Shown here piece after piece: positions 1-5,401 of a DNA stretch of 5,401 bases. The notes under the pieces were generated by a model. It made no database searches, was not told the origin of the DNA, and saw only the letters and a program-made list of their open reading frames with translations. The position numbers and the translations under genes were made by a program. The first letter of the stretch is position 1; the number at the start of each line of letters is the position of its first letter. The DNA comes from Deltaproteobacteria bacterium. Lineage in GTDB: Bacteria > Myxococcota_A > SURF-8. The stretch lies in assembly GCA_029570245.1 (NCBI GenBank), contig JAKQSH010000165.1:1-5401 (forward strand). The letters run 5' to 3'.

Positions 1-1
1 T

Positions 2-2188
2 GCTTATATAGCAATGGGCAAAGCCTGGCCGGTGTTGACTGACATCAAGAAAATACTCGAAGACGAAAAACATGTGATCGCGTTTTCCAGCGGCGATTAT
101 CTGGAACGAGATGATCGGGCGGAGCATCCCAACAGCGGAGAATTCTTATGGCTTAAGGCTAAAGCTTACAGGCTGCTGAAAAAATACAAAGAGGAGGGGG
201 CGCTTCTCAACGAAGTCATGCTCAATTATCCCGATATCAACCGCTATCCGGAGCTGGTTGAGCGCCGCCGGGAAATGAAGCGCGAAGGTCTGCTGCCCGA
301 TCCGGGATACAACGAATCTTTCGGATATATGGAGCGTCTGCGCGCCATCAACGCCTTTGAAGAATCTCTGGAACTTTCGGAATCGGTGCTGCGTTCATGG
401 CCGGAGGGCGGGCCGGAGGGCAAGCGCGAAAAACATCTGCGCCTGATTTTTATTCTGGGCAAGAATCTTTTTTCCACCAAGGATTACGTGGGCGCGCTGG
501 AGACTTTCAAATACCTGTGCGAGCAGCCGGATGCAGACCCTGACGACATGCCGCTGTATCTGTGGTGGCTGGCGCGTACATATAGCCGCAACAATCGTCT
601 TTCCGAAGCGGTGGACTGCTTTTCCACTCTGGCCGAGAAATATCCGCGTTTTTCATATGCCGCCAATGCGCGTTATCTGGCTGCCTGGCTGGCCGGTCAG
701 AACGGCGAATATGAAAAAGCCATTCAGATGCTGGACCGTTTTGCCGAAGATCATCGCGGGCCGCAGTTGCGGCAGAATGCGCGCTGGTTTGCGGCGTTCT
801 ACTCATATCTGGCGGGCGATTACGAACGTGCACTCTATCGCGTGCAGGAATTGCTTCAGACATATCGCAGCAGTGTTGAACGTTTTATGTACACTTACTG
901 GATGGGGAGAATTTTCGAGAAGAAGGGCGAAATCGGCAAGGCGCTGAGCTGTTTCGCGTATCTGGCCGGAGAAAGCGAATATCGCTATTATCGTATGGCG
1001 GCTTCTTACAGGCTGGCGGCGATTAGCGACCAGATTGCCATCGGCATCAACGTTAAGAACAGAGAATCTCTGGAGCTGCTCGTAACCCCGCAGCCGGTGG
1101 GCGACCAGCGTATTGACTCGGCGGCTGACGCCCGTTTCGAAAAATGGCTGGCATACGAAATCGAACACGCCGGAGCGCCGGATTTTTCGCGGGATGATTT
1201 CCGCCGGAGCCTTCTTGAGTCTGAAGGAAAACTGCTGCACGCTTCAGACGCCGAAGCGGCGAAGACCATGAAATTCATGCTGTTGCAGGTCGATGCAAGC
1301 GAGGACCTGTTTCCGAATCTCAACAAAGCGCTTATCTGGCGCAGGCTTTCTGGCGATGAGGAAGCGGGACGCGAGCTTGAGGCTTTTCTTGAGACATTGC
1401 GCAAGCTGAAAAAAATGAAGAAGGTGCGCGAAAAAGACGAGCCGGAAGAAGACTTCGAGATTCGCAGAAAACGCATGGAGTGGATTGAGCAACTCGAAAA
1501 AGATAAGAAGAAGCGTCGTGAATTCTTCAGTCATGTCGTCAAGTTTTTCCTTCAGAGCGGCGATGTCGCACAGGGGTTCGTAGCGCGTATTCAGAATTCC
1601 GTCTTTGACTTTTGGCCAGGCTGGGACTCCACAGAACAGAACATGCGGCATTTTCCGCCTGCATATGTGGACCTTGTGATAAAAACTTCGCGTGACATGG
1701 GTGGTGACGAAGATTTGATTTTAAGCATCATGCGCACCGAAAGCGCCTTCAGGCACGACGTTATTTCTCCAATGGGCGCTATAGGTCTGATGCAGATAAT
1801 GCCGTTTACCGGTTTCTATATCGCCAGAGATATCAAGGATACCGATTACTATCGCGCGCGTCTTTTCGAACCAGAAGTTACCATTCGTTACGGAGGCTGG
1901 TATCTGGGACAGCTTGTCAAGCGCACACGCGGGCAATTGCCGCTGGCGGTCGCAAGCTATAACGGCGGCATCCACAATGTATCTATCTGGCTTGAGCGCT
2001 GGAAAAATCGACCGCTTGAATGGGACGAGCTGATTGAAAATTTCGAGTTCGACGAAACGCGTAACTACGTTCGCAAAGTGTTGCGCTCAATGGCTGCTTA
2101 CAGGGAAATCTACTCCGGCTCGTTCCGCGCCTGGGATATGAACAGGCCGGTTGAATATGAAATTGAAGAAGACGGCGTGAATTACTGA
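2..2188 (+). CDS. Slt70-type lytic murein transglycosylase with long helical-repeat N-terminal region (5' partial)
   Basis: Predicted lytic transglycosylase, which cleaves the MurNAc-GlcNAc bond of peptidoglycan to leave a 1,6-anhydro end, normally in the periplasm. Numbering from the first ATG (position 14): TPR-like helix pairs occupy about residues 42-75 and 140-340, including a YWMGR helix (295-299) and a RYYRMAASYRL helix (324-334) that resemble the Slt70 superhelix. A strongly charged, Lys/Glu-rich, probably coiled segment follows (about 460-505). The SLT domain fills about 555-710, with catalytic E576 in RTES, GLMQ (591-594), ASYNGG (647-652, AYNAGP in most relatives) and ETRNYV (681-686). 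All family landmarks are present, so it is probably active. The frame is open to the left edge and the ATG at 14 has no ribosome binding site, so the true start and any signal peptide probably lie outside the window. Its 3' end overlaps the convergent acetyltransferase gene by 7 bp. The family call is firm; the exact subgroup is not. Confidence 0.9.
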   Translation, partial: AYIAMGKAWPVLTDIKKILEDEKHVIAFSSGDYLERDDRAEHPNSGEFLWLKAKAYRLLKKYKEEGALLNEVMLNYPDINRYPELVERRREMKREGLLPDPGYNESFGYMERLRAINAFEESLELSESVLRSWPEGGPEGKREKHLRLIFILGKNLFSTKDYVGALETFKYLCEQPDADPDDMPLYLWWLARTYSRNNRLSEAVDCFSTLAEKYPRFSYAANARYLAAWLAGQNGEYEKAIQMLDRFAEDHRGPQLRQNARWFAAFYSYLAGDYERALYRVQELLQTYRSSVERFMYTYWMGRIFEKKGEIGKALSCFAYLAGESEYRYYRMAASYRLAAISDQIAIGINVKNRESLELLVTPQPVGDQRIDSAADARFEKWLAYEIEHAGAPDFSRDDFRRSLLESEGKLLHASDAEAAKTMKFMLLQVDASEDLFPNLNKALIWRRLSGDEEAGRELEAFLETLRKLKKMKKVREKDEPEEDFEIRRKRMEWIEQLEKDKKKRREFFSHVVKFFLQSGDVAQGFVARIQNSVFDFWPGWDSTEQNMRHFPPAYVDLVIKTSRDMGGDEDLILSIMRTESAFRHDVISPMGAIGLMQIMPFTGFYIARDIKDTDYYRARLFEPEVTIRYGGWYLGQLVKRTRGQLPLAVASYNGGIHNVSIWLERWKNRPLEWDELIENFEFDETRNYVRKVLRSMAAYREIYSGSFRAWDMNRPVEYEIEEDGVNY

Positions 2189-2757
2189 TCGCTGTTCCCG
2201 GCAGCTTCCTTGCGCATGCGCGCTTCGGCTTTGCGTTTTTCGGGGCCGGTCGGTTCCAGTCGGCATATCATGTTGTGCGTCTCATCGAAAAATCCAAGAT
2301 GGCGATACAGGTTGCGAGCACCGGTGTTGCTGTGCAGCACCGAAAGCCGCACATATTTGTAGCCGGCTTTAAGAGAGCGCTTCTTTACCTCGTTTACCAG
2401 TCGCAGCGCTATTCCGCGTCGTCTGAATTCCTTTTTGACGTAAAGCGTGTAAATAATGGTGTGATCCAGCGCATAAACGTAATCTACCTGCATCGAATAC
2501 CACGCGACACCCGCCACTTCTTCGGGGGTGACCGCCACCAGCAGGCGATCCGTTTCGGGATTGAACAGCATTTCAAGCTTGTCGCGCAACTGTTCTATGT
2601 GATTGTCCAGATCGCGGCCTGTGGGAGGCGCGCCTGCCACCTGATGCATCTCCCAGTTTTCGATATTTGTGTCCAGTATCATTTTCCAGCATTCTGCGAA
2701 TTCTTCGGGGCGGACGTTGCGGAGCCTGATTCTGTTGTCCGGGCTTTCATCGCTCAT
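2182..2757 (-). CDS. GNAT family N-acetyltransferase
   Basis: A 191-residue GNAT-fold acetyltransferase, expected to move an acetyl group from acetyl-CoA to an amine; the acceptor is unknown. The acetyl-CoA pyrophosphate-binding loop (motif A) is RRRGIA at 112-117, preceded by the strand IIYTLYV (101-107). Motif B is NTGARNLYRHLGF at 144-156, with the usual Asn, Ala, Tyr and Gly-Phe. Residues 171-191 form a charged tail beyond the fold. The start at 2757 is chosen because its ATG overlaps the TGA of the upstream membrane-protein gene as ATGA, with a weak GAGAG just before it, which suggests translational coupling. An ATG at 2856 in the same frame would add 33 residues lying wholly inside the upstream gene and unlike a GNAT N-terminus. 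This is the last gene of the minus-strand operon; its TAA lies inside the end of the transglycosylase gene. It could be a protein (RimI-like) or small-molecule acetyltransferase; the sequence does not decide. Confidence 0.88.
   Translation of the reverse strand: MSDESPDNRIRLRNVRPEEFAECWKMILDTNIENWEMHQVAGAPPTGRDLDNHIEQLRDKLEMLFNPETDRLLVAVTPEEVAGVAWYSMQVDYVYALDHTIIYTLYVKKEFRRRGIALRLVNEVKKRSLKAGYKYVRLSVLHSNTGARNLYRHLGFFDETHNMICRLEPTGPEKRKAEARMRKEAAGNSDQ
2754..2757 (-). promoter_or_regulatory. ATGA stop-start overlap (translational coupling)
   Basis: The TGA of the small membrane-protein gene (2756-2754) overlaps the ATG of the acetyltransferase gene (2757-2755). Only a weak GAGAG (2765-2761) precedes the ATG, so re-initiation by ribosomes ending the upstream gene probably supplies much of the acetyltransferase. 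Confidence 0.65.
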
Positions 2758-3116
2758 TTTCTCTCGGCCTTTCTCAGGAGCCTTACAGTGTTGAAATCTT
2801 CCCGCACCAGTCCGACCCAGAAATCCTTTTCGGAGCCGGGCGGATGGAAAAGCCATTCCTCCACTCCCTCGCGGTATTCGTCTTTTTCGGCTTTGCGCAT
2901 GTAAACCAGCTCAAGATCGTCCAACCTCAGCAGCACGTCGCCTGGTTCAAGGTCTTCCGGCGTAACCTGCGGCATCTCCTTCCAGCCTTCTGGCAGCCTT
3001 TCGCATTCCTGCTGGACATCTTTTTCTTCTGGAAAAAGGAAGCGTCTGACCAGCTTGACGGCTACGACAGCGATAATCAGAAACACTGCGATTTTCAGCA
3101 AGTGCAGAATAACCAT
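2754..3116 (-). CDS. Small single-pass membrane protein of unknown function
   Basis: I do not recognise this 120-residue protein. It starts with one hydrophobic segment (about residues 2-23, with IAVFLIIAVVAV at 9-20), followed by the basic stop-transfer-like stretch KLVRR. The remaining roughly 90 residues are soluble and acidic, including EPGDVLLRLDDLELVYMR (57-74) and WLFHPPGSEKDFWVGLVRED (88-107), which look like beta strands of a compact domain. There are no cysteine pairs or catalytic motifs that I can identify. The basic residues after the helix would favour a cytoplasmic C-terminal domain. The start is the ATG at 3116, which has GAAGGGG six bases upstream. A longer reading from TTG at 3131 adds five residues but has no ribosome binding site. 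The gene sits 16 nt after the GGDEF gene and overlaps the acetyltransferase gene by 4 nt, so it is made with them. That it is real rests on these tight junctions, its clear ribosome binding site and a protein-like composition. Confidence 0.75.
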   Translation of the reverse strand: MVILHLLKIAVFLIIAVVAVKLVRRFLFPEEKDVQQECERLPEGWKEMPQVTPEDLEPGDVLLRLDDLELVYMRKAEKDEYREGVEEWLFHPPGSEKDFWVGLVREDFNTVRLLRKAERK

Positions 3117-3122
3117 CGGCAG

Positions 3123-3129
3123 CCCCTTC
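3123..3129 (-). promoter_or_regulatory. Ribosome binding site of the small membrane-protein gene
   Basis: GAAGGGG, 6 nt before the ATG at 3116, in the short gap after the GGDEF gene's TGA. It decides the start: the alternative TTG at 3131 lies upstream of this site and has no purine-rich element of its own. Confidence 0.7.
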
Positions 3130-3132
3130 AAT

Positions 3133-3822
3133 TCATATCATGCCGCGATCCACATAGGCGCGGATGCGGTTGCCGCCGTCGCGGCGGGCTTCTATCATTG
3201 CGGCCTCAGATTTGCGGAACAAGCGGCTCGTATCGTCGCCTTCTGCCAGACTCACCAGCCCCACCGACAAGGCCAGATCGCCGGCATAGGTGCTGTAAAA
3301 CAATTCGCGTATGCGCTCTGCAACAATGCGAGCCTGCGTTTTGTCGGTTTCCGGCAGTATGCAGGCGAATTCGTCGTTGCCGAAGCGGAAACAGTAATCG
3401 TATTTACGGGTATTGCTTTTCAGCAGATGTCCCATCTGATCGAGTACGGCGTTGCCTTTGCTCATTCCGTAGGTCTGGTTGTAGCGGGAGAAATAGTCTA
3501 TGTCCATATACAGCAGAGACAGAACGTAGCCCTTGCGGCGGCTGCGGTCGATTTCTCCTTCGAGCACCGGAAGGAACTGCGAAGAGTTCAGCAGTTGCGT
3601 CTGCGGGTCGGTGGCGCCGACGCGCTCTATTTCGCTCTGATTCCATCGCCAGGCTTTGCTCCAGATGAGGTGCAGCCCCAGCAGGTAAAGCGGCACGAGC
3701 AGGTAGAGCGGCAGCACATCTGCATTGAATGAAAGACTGTGAAAATCGAAAAGGTTCAGCAGAAAAAGGAAAGCAAAGGCTCCCATCAGACTGTAAAAGA
3801 TTTGGCTGAAACGCTTTTTCAT
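3133..3822 (-). CDS. Membrane-anchored GGDEF-domain protein with degenerate active site
   Basis: A 229-residue protein with two predicted membrane helices (about 10-25 and 36-54) and a cytoplasmic GGDEF domain (about 66-225). GGDEF domains normally join two GTP molecules into the second messenger c-di-GMP. The fold is clear: DPQTQLLN (72-79, usually DxLTxLxNR), MDIDYF (106-111), RFGNDEF (146-152), ALSVGL (184-189) and EARRDGGNR (211-219). Metal-binding D107 and D150 are kept. However, the signature reads GNDEF (N149 for the second Gly), the guanine-contacting Asp of the usual GHxxGD motif is N124, and the phosphate-contacting Arg of GRN is G217. An inhibitory-site motif R139-x-x-D142 sits at the normal spacing before the signature. 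I infer a c-di-GMP sensor or a weak or altered cyclase. ATG at 3822 follows GGGGA with 6 nt spacing; the gene lies 23 nt after the kinase gene and 16 nt before the small membrane-protein gene. Confidence 0.88.
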   Translation of the reverse strand: MKKRFSQIFYSLMGAFAFLFLLNLFDFHSLSFNADVLPLYLLVPLYLLGLHLIWSKAWRWNQSEIERVGATDPQTQLLNSSQFLPVLEGEIDRSRRKGYVLSLLYMDIDYFSRYNQTYGMSKGNAVLDQMGHLLKSNTRKYDYCFRFGNDEFACILPETDKTQARIVAERIRELFYSTYAGDLALSVGLVSLAEGDDTSRLFRKSEAAMIEARRDGGNRIRAYVDRGMI

Positions 3823-3828
3823 TGCACG

Positions 3829-3833
3829 TCCCC
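3829..3833 (-). promoter_or_regulatory. Ribosome binding site of the GGDEF gene
   Basis: GGGGA, 6 nt before the ATG at 3822, in the 23-nt gap after the kinase stop codon. It is an ordinary site that supports this start and the continuity of the operon. Confidence 0.55.
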
Positions 3834-3845
3834 GCTTGCGCTTAA

Positions 3846-4772
3846 TCAGGATTTGAGTTCGTTCAAAGCTTTCCAGATGGTTACTTTTCTGAACTCCTCA
3901 TGCCGTTCGATAAGCTTATCTTTGGTAAGCAGCAGCAGTCCGTCAACCGAGAAATTTTCTACTGTGAAGCTGGCGGTGAGTGTTCCCGCCACCATTGCGC
4001 GCTGCATGTTTTCCAGGCTTAAATCGCCGGTTCTTGCCAGCCAACCCATGAATCCGCCGCCGAAGCTGTCGCCTGCACCGGTGGGGTCAATCACGTCTTT
4101 TACCGGGAAGGCGGGCAGCGAGAACGATGCATCGCGGCTCATCAGCATGGCGCCGTGAGCGCCTTTTTTCAGAACTACAATCCGTGGGCCGAGGTCGAGA
4201 ACTTTCGGTATGGCTTTGTACACTTCCGTCTCGCCGCTGATCATAAGCAGTTCTTCGTCGTTTATGAAGAGTATGTCGGCCTGCTTCATTACTTCGCCCA
4301 ATTCCTCCCAGCAGTCGGTGATCCAGCAGTCGATGGTGTCCATCGCCACAAGCTGCGGGCGTTTTTCGAACTGTTTCAAAACCTGCATCTGCAGGCGCGG
4401 ATGAATGTTGCCTAAAAACAGATATTCGCTGTTGCGGTAATCGGCAGGCAGTTTGGGCTGGAAATGTTCGAAGACATTGAGTTGCAGGTCAAGCGTGGTG
4501 CGCGTGGAAAAATCGTCGGCGTATTCGCCGGACCAGCGGAATGTTTTGCCCGGAACCTTTTCAAGTCCGCGCAGATCGACGCCGCGCTCTTTAAGGATGT
4601 TGACGGCTCTGTCGGGAAAATCGCTGCCGACTATGCCGACCATGCGCACCGGAGCATAATGACTGGCGGCGATGCTGAAAAATGTGGCAGAGCCTCCAAG
4701 CACTTCTTCGCGATATCCGGCGCGACTTTTAACATTGTCTAAAGCTACCGATCCTACTACCAGCAGATTCAT
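3846..4772 (-). CDS. PfkB (ribokinase) family sugar or nucleoside kinase
   Basis: A 308-residue cytoplasmic kinase of the ribokinase/adenosine kinase (PfkB) superfamily, which phosphorylates a hydroxymethyl group of a sugar or nucleoside with ATP. The N-terminal strand MNLLVVGSVALDNV leads to the substrate-binding GGSATFFSIAA (26-36), the GG motif of PfkB signature 1. NDEE (171-174) matches the family's NxxE magnesium motif, VVLKKGAHGA (199-208) is the usual strand before the lid region, and DPTGAGDSF (229-237) is signature 2 with catalytic base D235 and the anion hole. Length is normal for the family. ATG at 4772 is chosen because GGAAGGA ends 6 nt upstream. A TTG at 4778 adds two residues but touches the ribosome binding site directly. 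It starts 2 nt after the mtnP stop, so the two are almost certainly co-translated. Context favours a purine or ribose salvage substrate (adenosine, ribose or a thio-ribose derivative), but this is inference; residues 145-153 (DTIDCWITD) replace the usual sugar-kinase pattern in that loop. Confidence 0.88.
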   Translation of the reverse strand: MNLLVVGSVALDNVKSRAGYREEVLGGSATFFSIAASHYAPVRMVGIVGSDFPDRAVNILKERGVDLRGLEKVPGKTFRWSGEYADDFSTRTTLDLQLNVFEHFQPKLPADYRNSEYLFLGNIHPRLQMQVLKQFEKRPQLVAMDTIDCWITDCWEELGEVMKQADILFINDEELLMISGETEVYKAIPKVLDLGPRIVVLKKGAHGAMLMSRDASFSLPAFPVKDVIDPTGAGDSFGGGFMGWLARTGDLSLENMQRAMVAGTLTASFTVENFSVDGLLLLTKDKLIERHEEFRKVTIWKALNELKS

Positions 4773-4774
4773 GT

Positions 4775-5401
4775 TCAATCCTTCCAGAAGCGGCCCAGAA
4801 GCAGTTCCAGGCGTTTCTTCGTTTCGGGTTTTATCATGGGAACGTGCGAAATCAGTGCGCCGTCAAGCGCGTGTGCGCAGGCCGCGTCATAATGCTTGTC
4901 TGCGTCGAACATTTCAGCGGCACACTTTAAGACTTTCTGAGCCGTTTTTACGTTGTTTTTGAAAGTTTCGACTATCTTCTCCGCCGAGAAAGCCTCTTCC
5001 TCTTCGTGCCAGCAGTCGTAATCGGTAATCATCGCCATGGTCGCGTAAGCTATTTCGGCTTCGCGGGCCAGCTTGGCTTCGGGCATGTTGGTCATGCCGA
5101 TAACATCCGCGCCCCACGAGCGGTGCAGCAGCGATTCTGCTCTTGTCGAAAGCGCCGGGCCTTCCATGCAGACGTAGGTTCCGCCCTGGTGAACAACCGC
5201 TCCGGTTTTTCTGCAGGCTTCCAGCAGTAGCCCGGATATTTTTTCTGAGATCGGATGCGCCCCAAGAATATGCACTGCCACGCCTTCATCAAAGAATGTC
5301 TGGCGACGTCCGATTGTTTTGTCGATGAACTGATCGACCAGCACGATGTGACCGGGGTGATACTGTTCTTTGAGGCTGCCGACCGCACTCACAGAGAAAA
5401 T
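4775..5401 (-). CDS. mtnP: S-methyl-5'-thioadenosine phosphorylase (5' partial)
   Basis: The C-terminal 208 residues of methylthioadenosine phosphorylase, a cytoplasmic enzyme that uses phosphate to split 5'-methylthioadenosine into adenine and 5-methylthioribose-1-phosphate in the methionine and purine salvage route. The frame is open to the right edge and begins inside the conserved SVSAVGSL segment. A GTG at 5392 is an internal valine codon, not a start. About 80 N-terminal residues, including the first phosphate-binding loop, are missing from the window. Landmarks in order: VSAVGSLKEQYHPG, VLVDQFIDKT, YVCMEGPALSTRAES (human form IEGPRFSSRAES), IGMTNMPEAKLAREAEIAYA, and TDYDCWHEEEE at about 4994-5026. 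The TDYDCW aspartates contact the adenine base in the human enzyme and separate this group from inosine/guanosine phosphorylases. It is the first visible gene of the minus-strand operon; its last codons contain the kinase gene's ribosome binding site. A broader 6-amino or hypoxanthine-specific relative is possible but less likely. Confidence 0.93.
   Translation of the reverse strand: MFSVSAVGSLKEQYHPGHIVLVDQFIDKTIGRRQTFFDEGVAVHILGAHPISEKISGLLLEACRKTGAVVHQGGTYVCMEGPALSTRAESLLHRSWGADVIGMTNMPEAKLAREAEIAYATMAMITDYDCWHEEEEAFSAEKIVETFKNNVKTAQKVLKCAAEMFDADKHYDAACAHALDGALISHVPMIKPETKKRLELLLGRFWKD
4779..4785 (-). promoter_or_regulatory. Ribosome binding site of the PfkB kinase gene, inside mtnP
   Basis: GGAAGGA, 6 nt before the ATG at 4772 and lying within the last codons of mtnP (Trp-Lys-Asp-stop). 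The in-frame TTG at 4778 abuts it with no spacer, so ATG at 4772 is preferred. The position means ribosomes finishing mtnP pass over this site, which favours coupled synthesis. Confidence 0.75.

Larger units (their letters stand above)
2182..5401 (-). other. Five-gene operon: mtnP, pfkB-type kinase, GGDEF, small membrane protein, GNAT
   Basis: Five genes read in the same direction with junctions of 2 nt, 23 nt, 16 nt and a 4-nt overlap, each with a plausible ribosome binding site or coupling. No hairpin followed by a T run, and no convincing promoter, was seen between them. The order runs from a metabolic pair (phosphorylase and kinase) to signalling and membrane genes. The promoter and possibly further genes lie to the right of the window. 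No terminator is visible at the left end, where the last gene runs 7 bp into the convergent transglycosylase gene. Co-transcription is inferred from spacing. Confidence 0.75.

Noticed and set aside
14..16. ATG at 14 as the true start of the transglycosylase
   Set aside because: The frame is open to the window edge, no ribosome binding site is present before it, and the protein would lack an export signal expected for a periplasmic enzyme. An internal methionine is more likely, though not proven.
2212..2221. Perfect 10-bp palindrome GCGCATGCGC considered as a terminator or operator
   Set aside because: It lies inside the acetyltransferase coding sequence (Arg-Met-Arg codons), has no loop and no following T run. 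A palindrome this short is expected by chance.
2758..2856. Upstream ATG (2856) giving a 33-residue longer acetyltransferase
   Set aside because: The extra residues lie entirely inside the upstream gene in another frame and do not resemble a GNAT N-terminus. The ATGA overlap start at 2757 explains the junction better.
2275..2904. Plus-strand open frame (209 codons) opposite the acetyltransferase gene
   Set aside because: The opposite strand carries clear GNAT motifs and an ATGA junction; the plus-strand product matches nothing and has no ribosome binding site of note.
3117..3131. TTG start at 3131 for the small membrane protein
   Set aside because: No ribosome binding site precedes it, whereas ATG at 3116 has GAAGGGG at 6 nt.
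2844..3668. Long plus-strand open frame (274 codons) opposite the small membrane-protein and GGDEF genes
   Set aside because: Its translation is rich in Arg, Cys and Ser with no family pattern, and it crosses two well-supported minus-strand genes. It is the antisense shadow of their codon bias.
5390..5392. GTG at 5392 as the mtnP start codon
   Set aside because: It encodes the valine of the conserved SVSAVGSL segment in the middle of the family; the frame continues upstream past the window edge, so the gene is cut off.

Overview
The window holds six protein genes and almost no non-coding DNA. Base composition is moderate (roughly half G+C by eye). The gene set is bacterial: a lytic transglycosylase of the Slt70 type, a membrane-tethered GGDEF-family protein, S-methyl-5'-thioadenosine phosphorylase, a PfkB-family kinase, a GNAT acetyltransferase and a small single-pass membrane protein. 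Together these suggest a Gram-negative-type bacterium. The sequence alone does not let me place it in a phylum. I see no transposase, phage gene, integrase, tRNA, rRNA, CRISPR array or toxin-antitoxin pair.

Layout. The left 40% (2-2188) is one plus-strand gene. It encodes a helical-repeat (TPR-like) protein with a C-terminal transglycosylase SLT domain, and its 5' end is cut off by the window edge. The rest (2182-5401) is a tight run of five minus-strand genes, read right to left: mtnP (5' end cut off by the right edge), a PfkB-type kinase, a two-TM GGDEF protein, a small single-TM protein of unknown function, and a GNAT acetyltransferase. Their junctions are 2 nt, 23 nt, 16 nt and an ATGA overlap, so this looks like one operon whose promoter lies beyond the right edge. 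The operon and the transglycosylase gene converge and overlap by 7 bp at their stop codons, leaving no room for an intergenic terminator. No stretch of 300 bases lacks a gene.

How the genes may work together. MtnP cleaves methylthioadenosine (a by-product of polyamine and related synthesis) to adenine and methylthioribose-1-phosphate. The kinase behind it probably handles a nucleoside or sugar from the same salvage chemistry, but its substrate cannot be read from the sequence. The most notable gene is the GGDEF protein. Several catalytic and GTP-binding positions are substituted (GNDEF instead of GGDEF, GN instead of GD, GGN instead of GRN), yet an RxxD inhibitory-site motif is kept at the right spacing. 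That points to a c-di-GMP receptor or an altered enzyme rather than an ordinary diguanylate cyclase. Two start codons were set further downstream than the longest reading frame (the kinase at 4772, the small membrane protein at 3116) because a good ribosome binding site precedes an ATG there. The GNAT start was set at 2757 because of the ATGA overlap.
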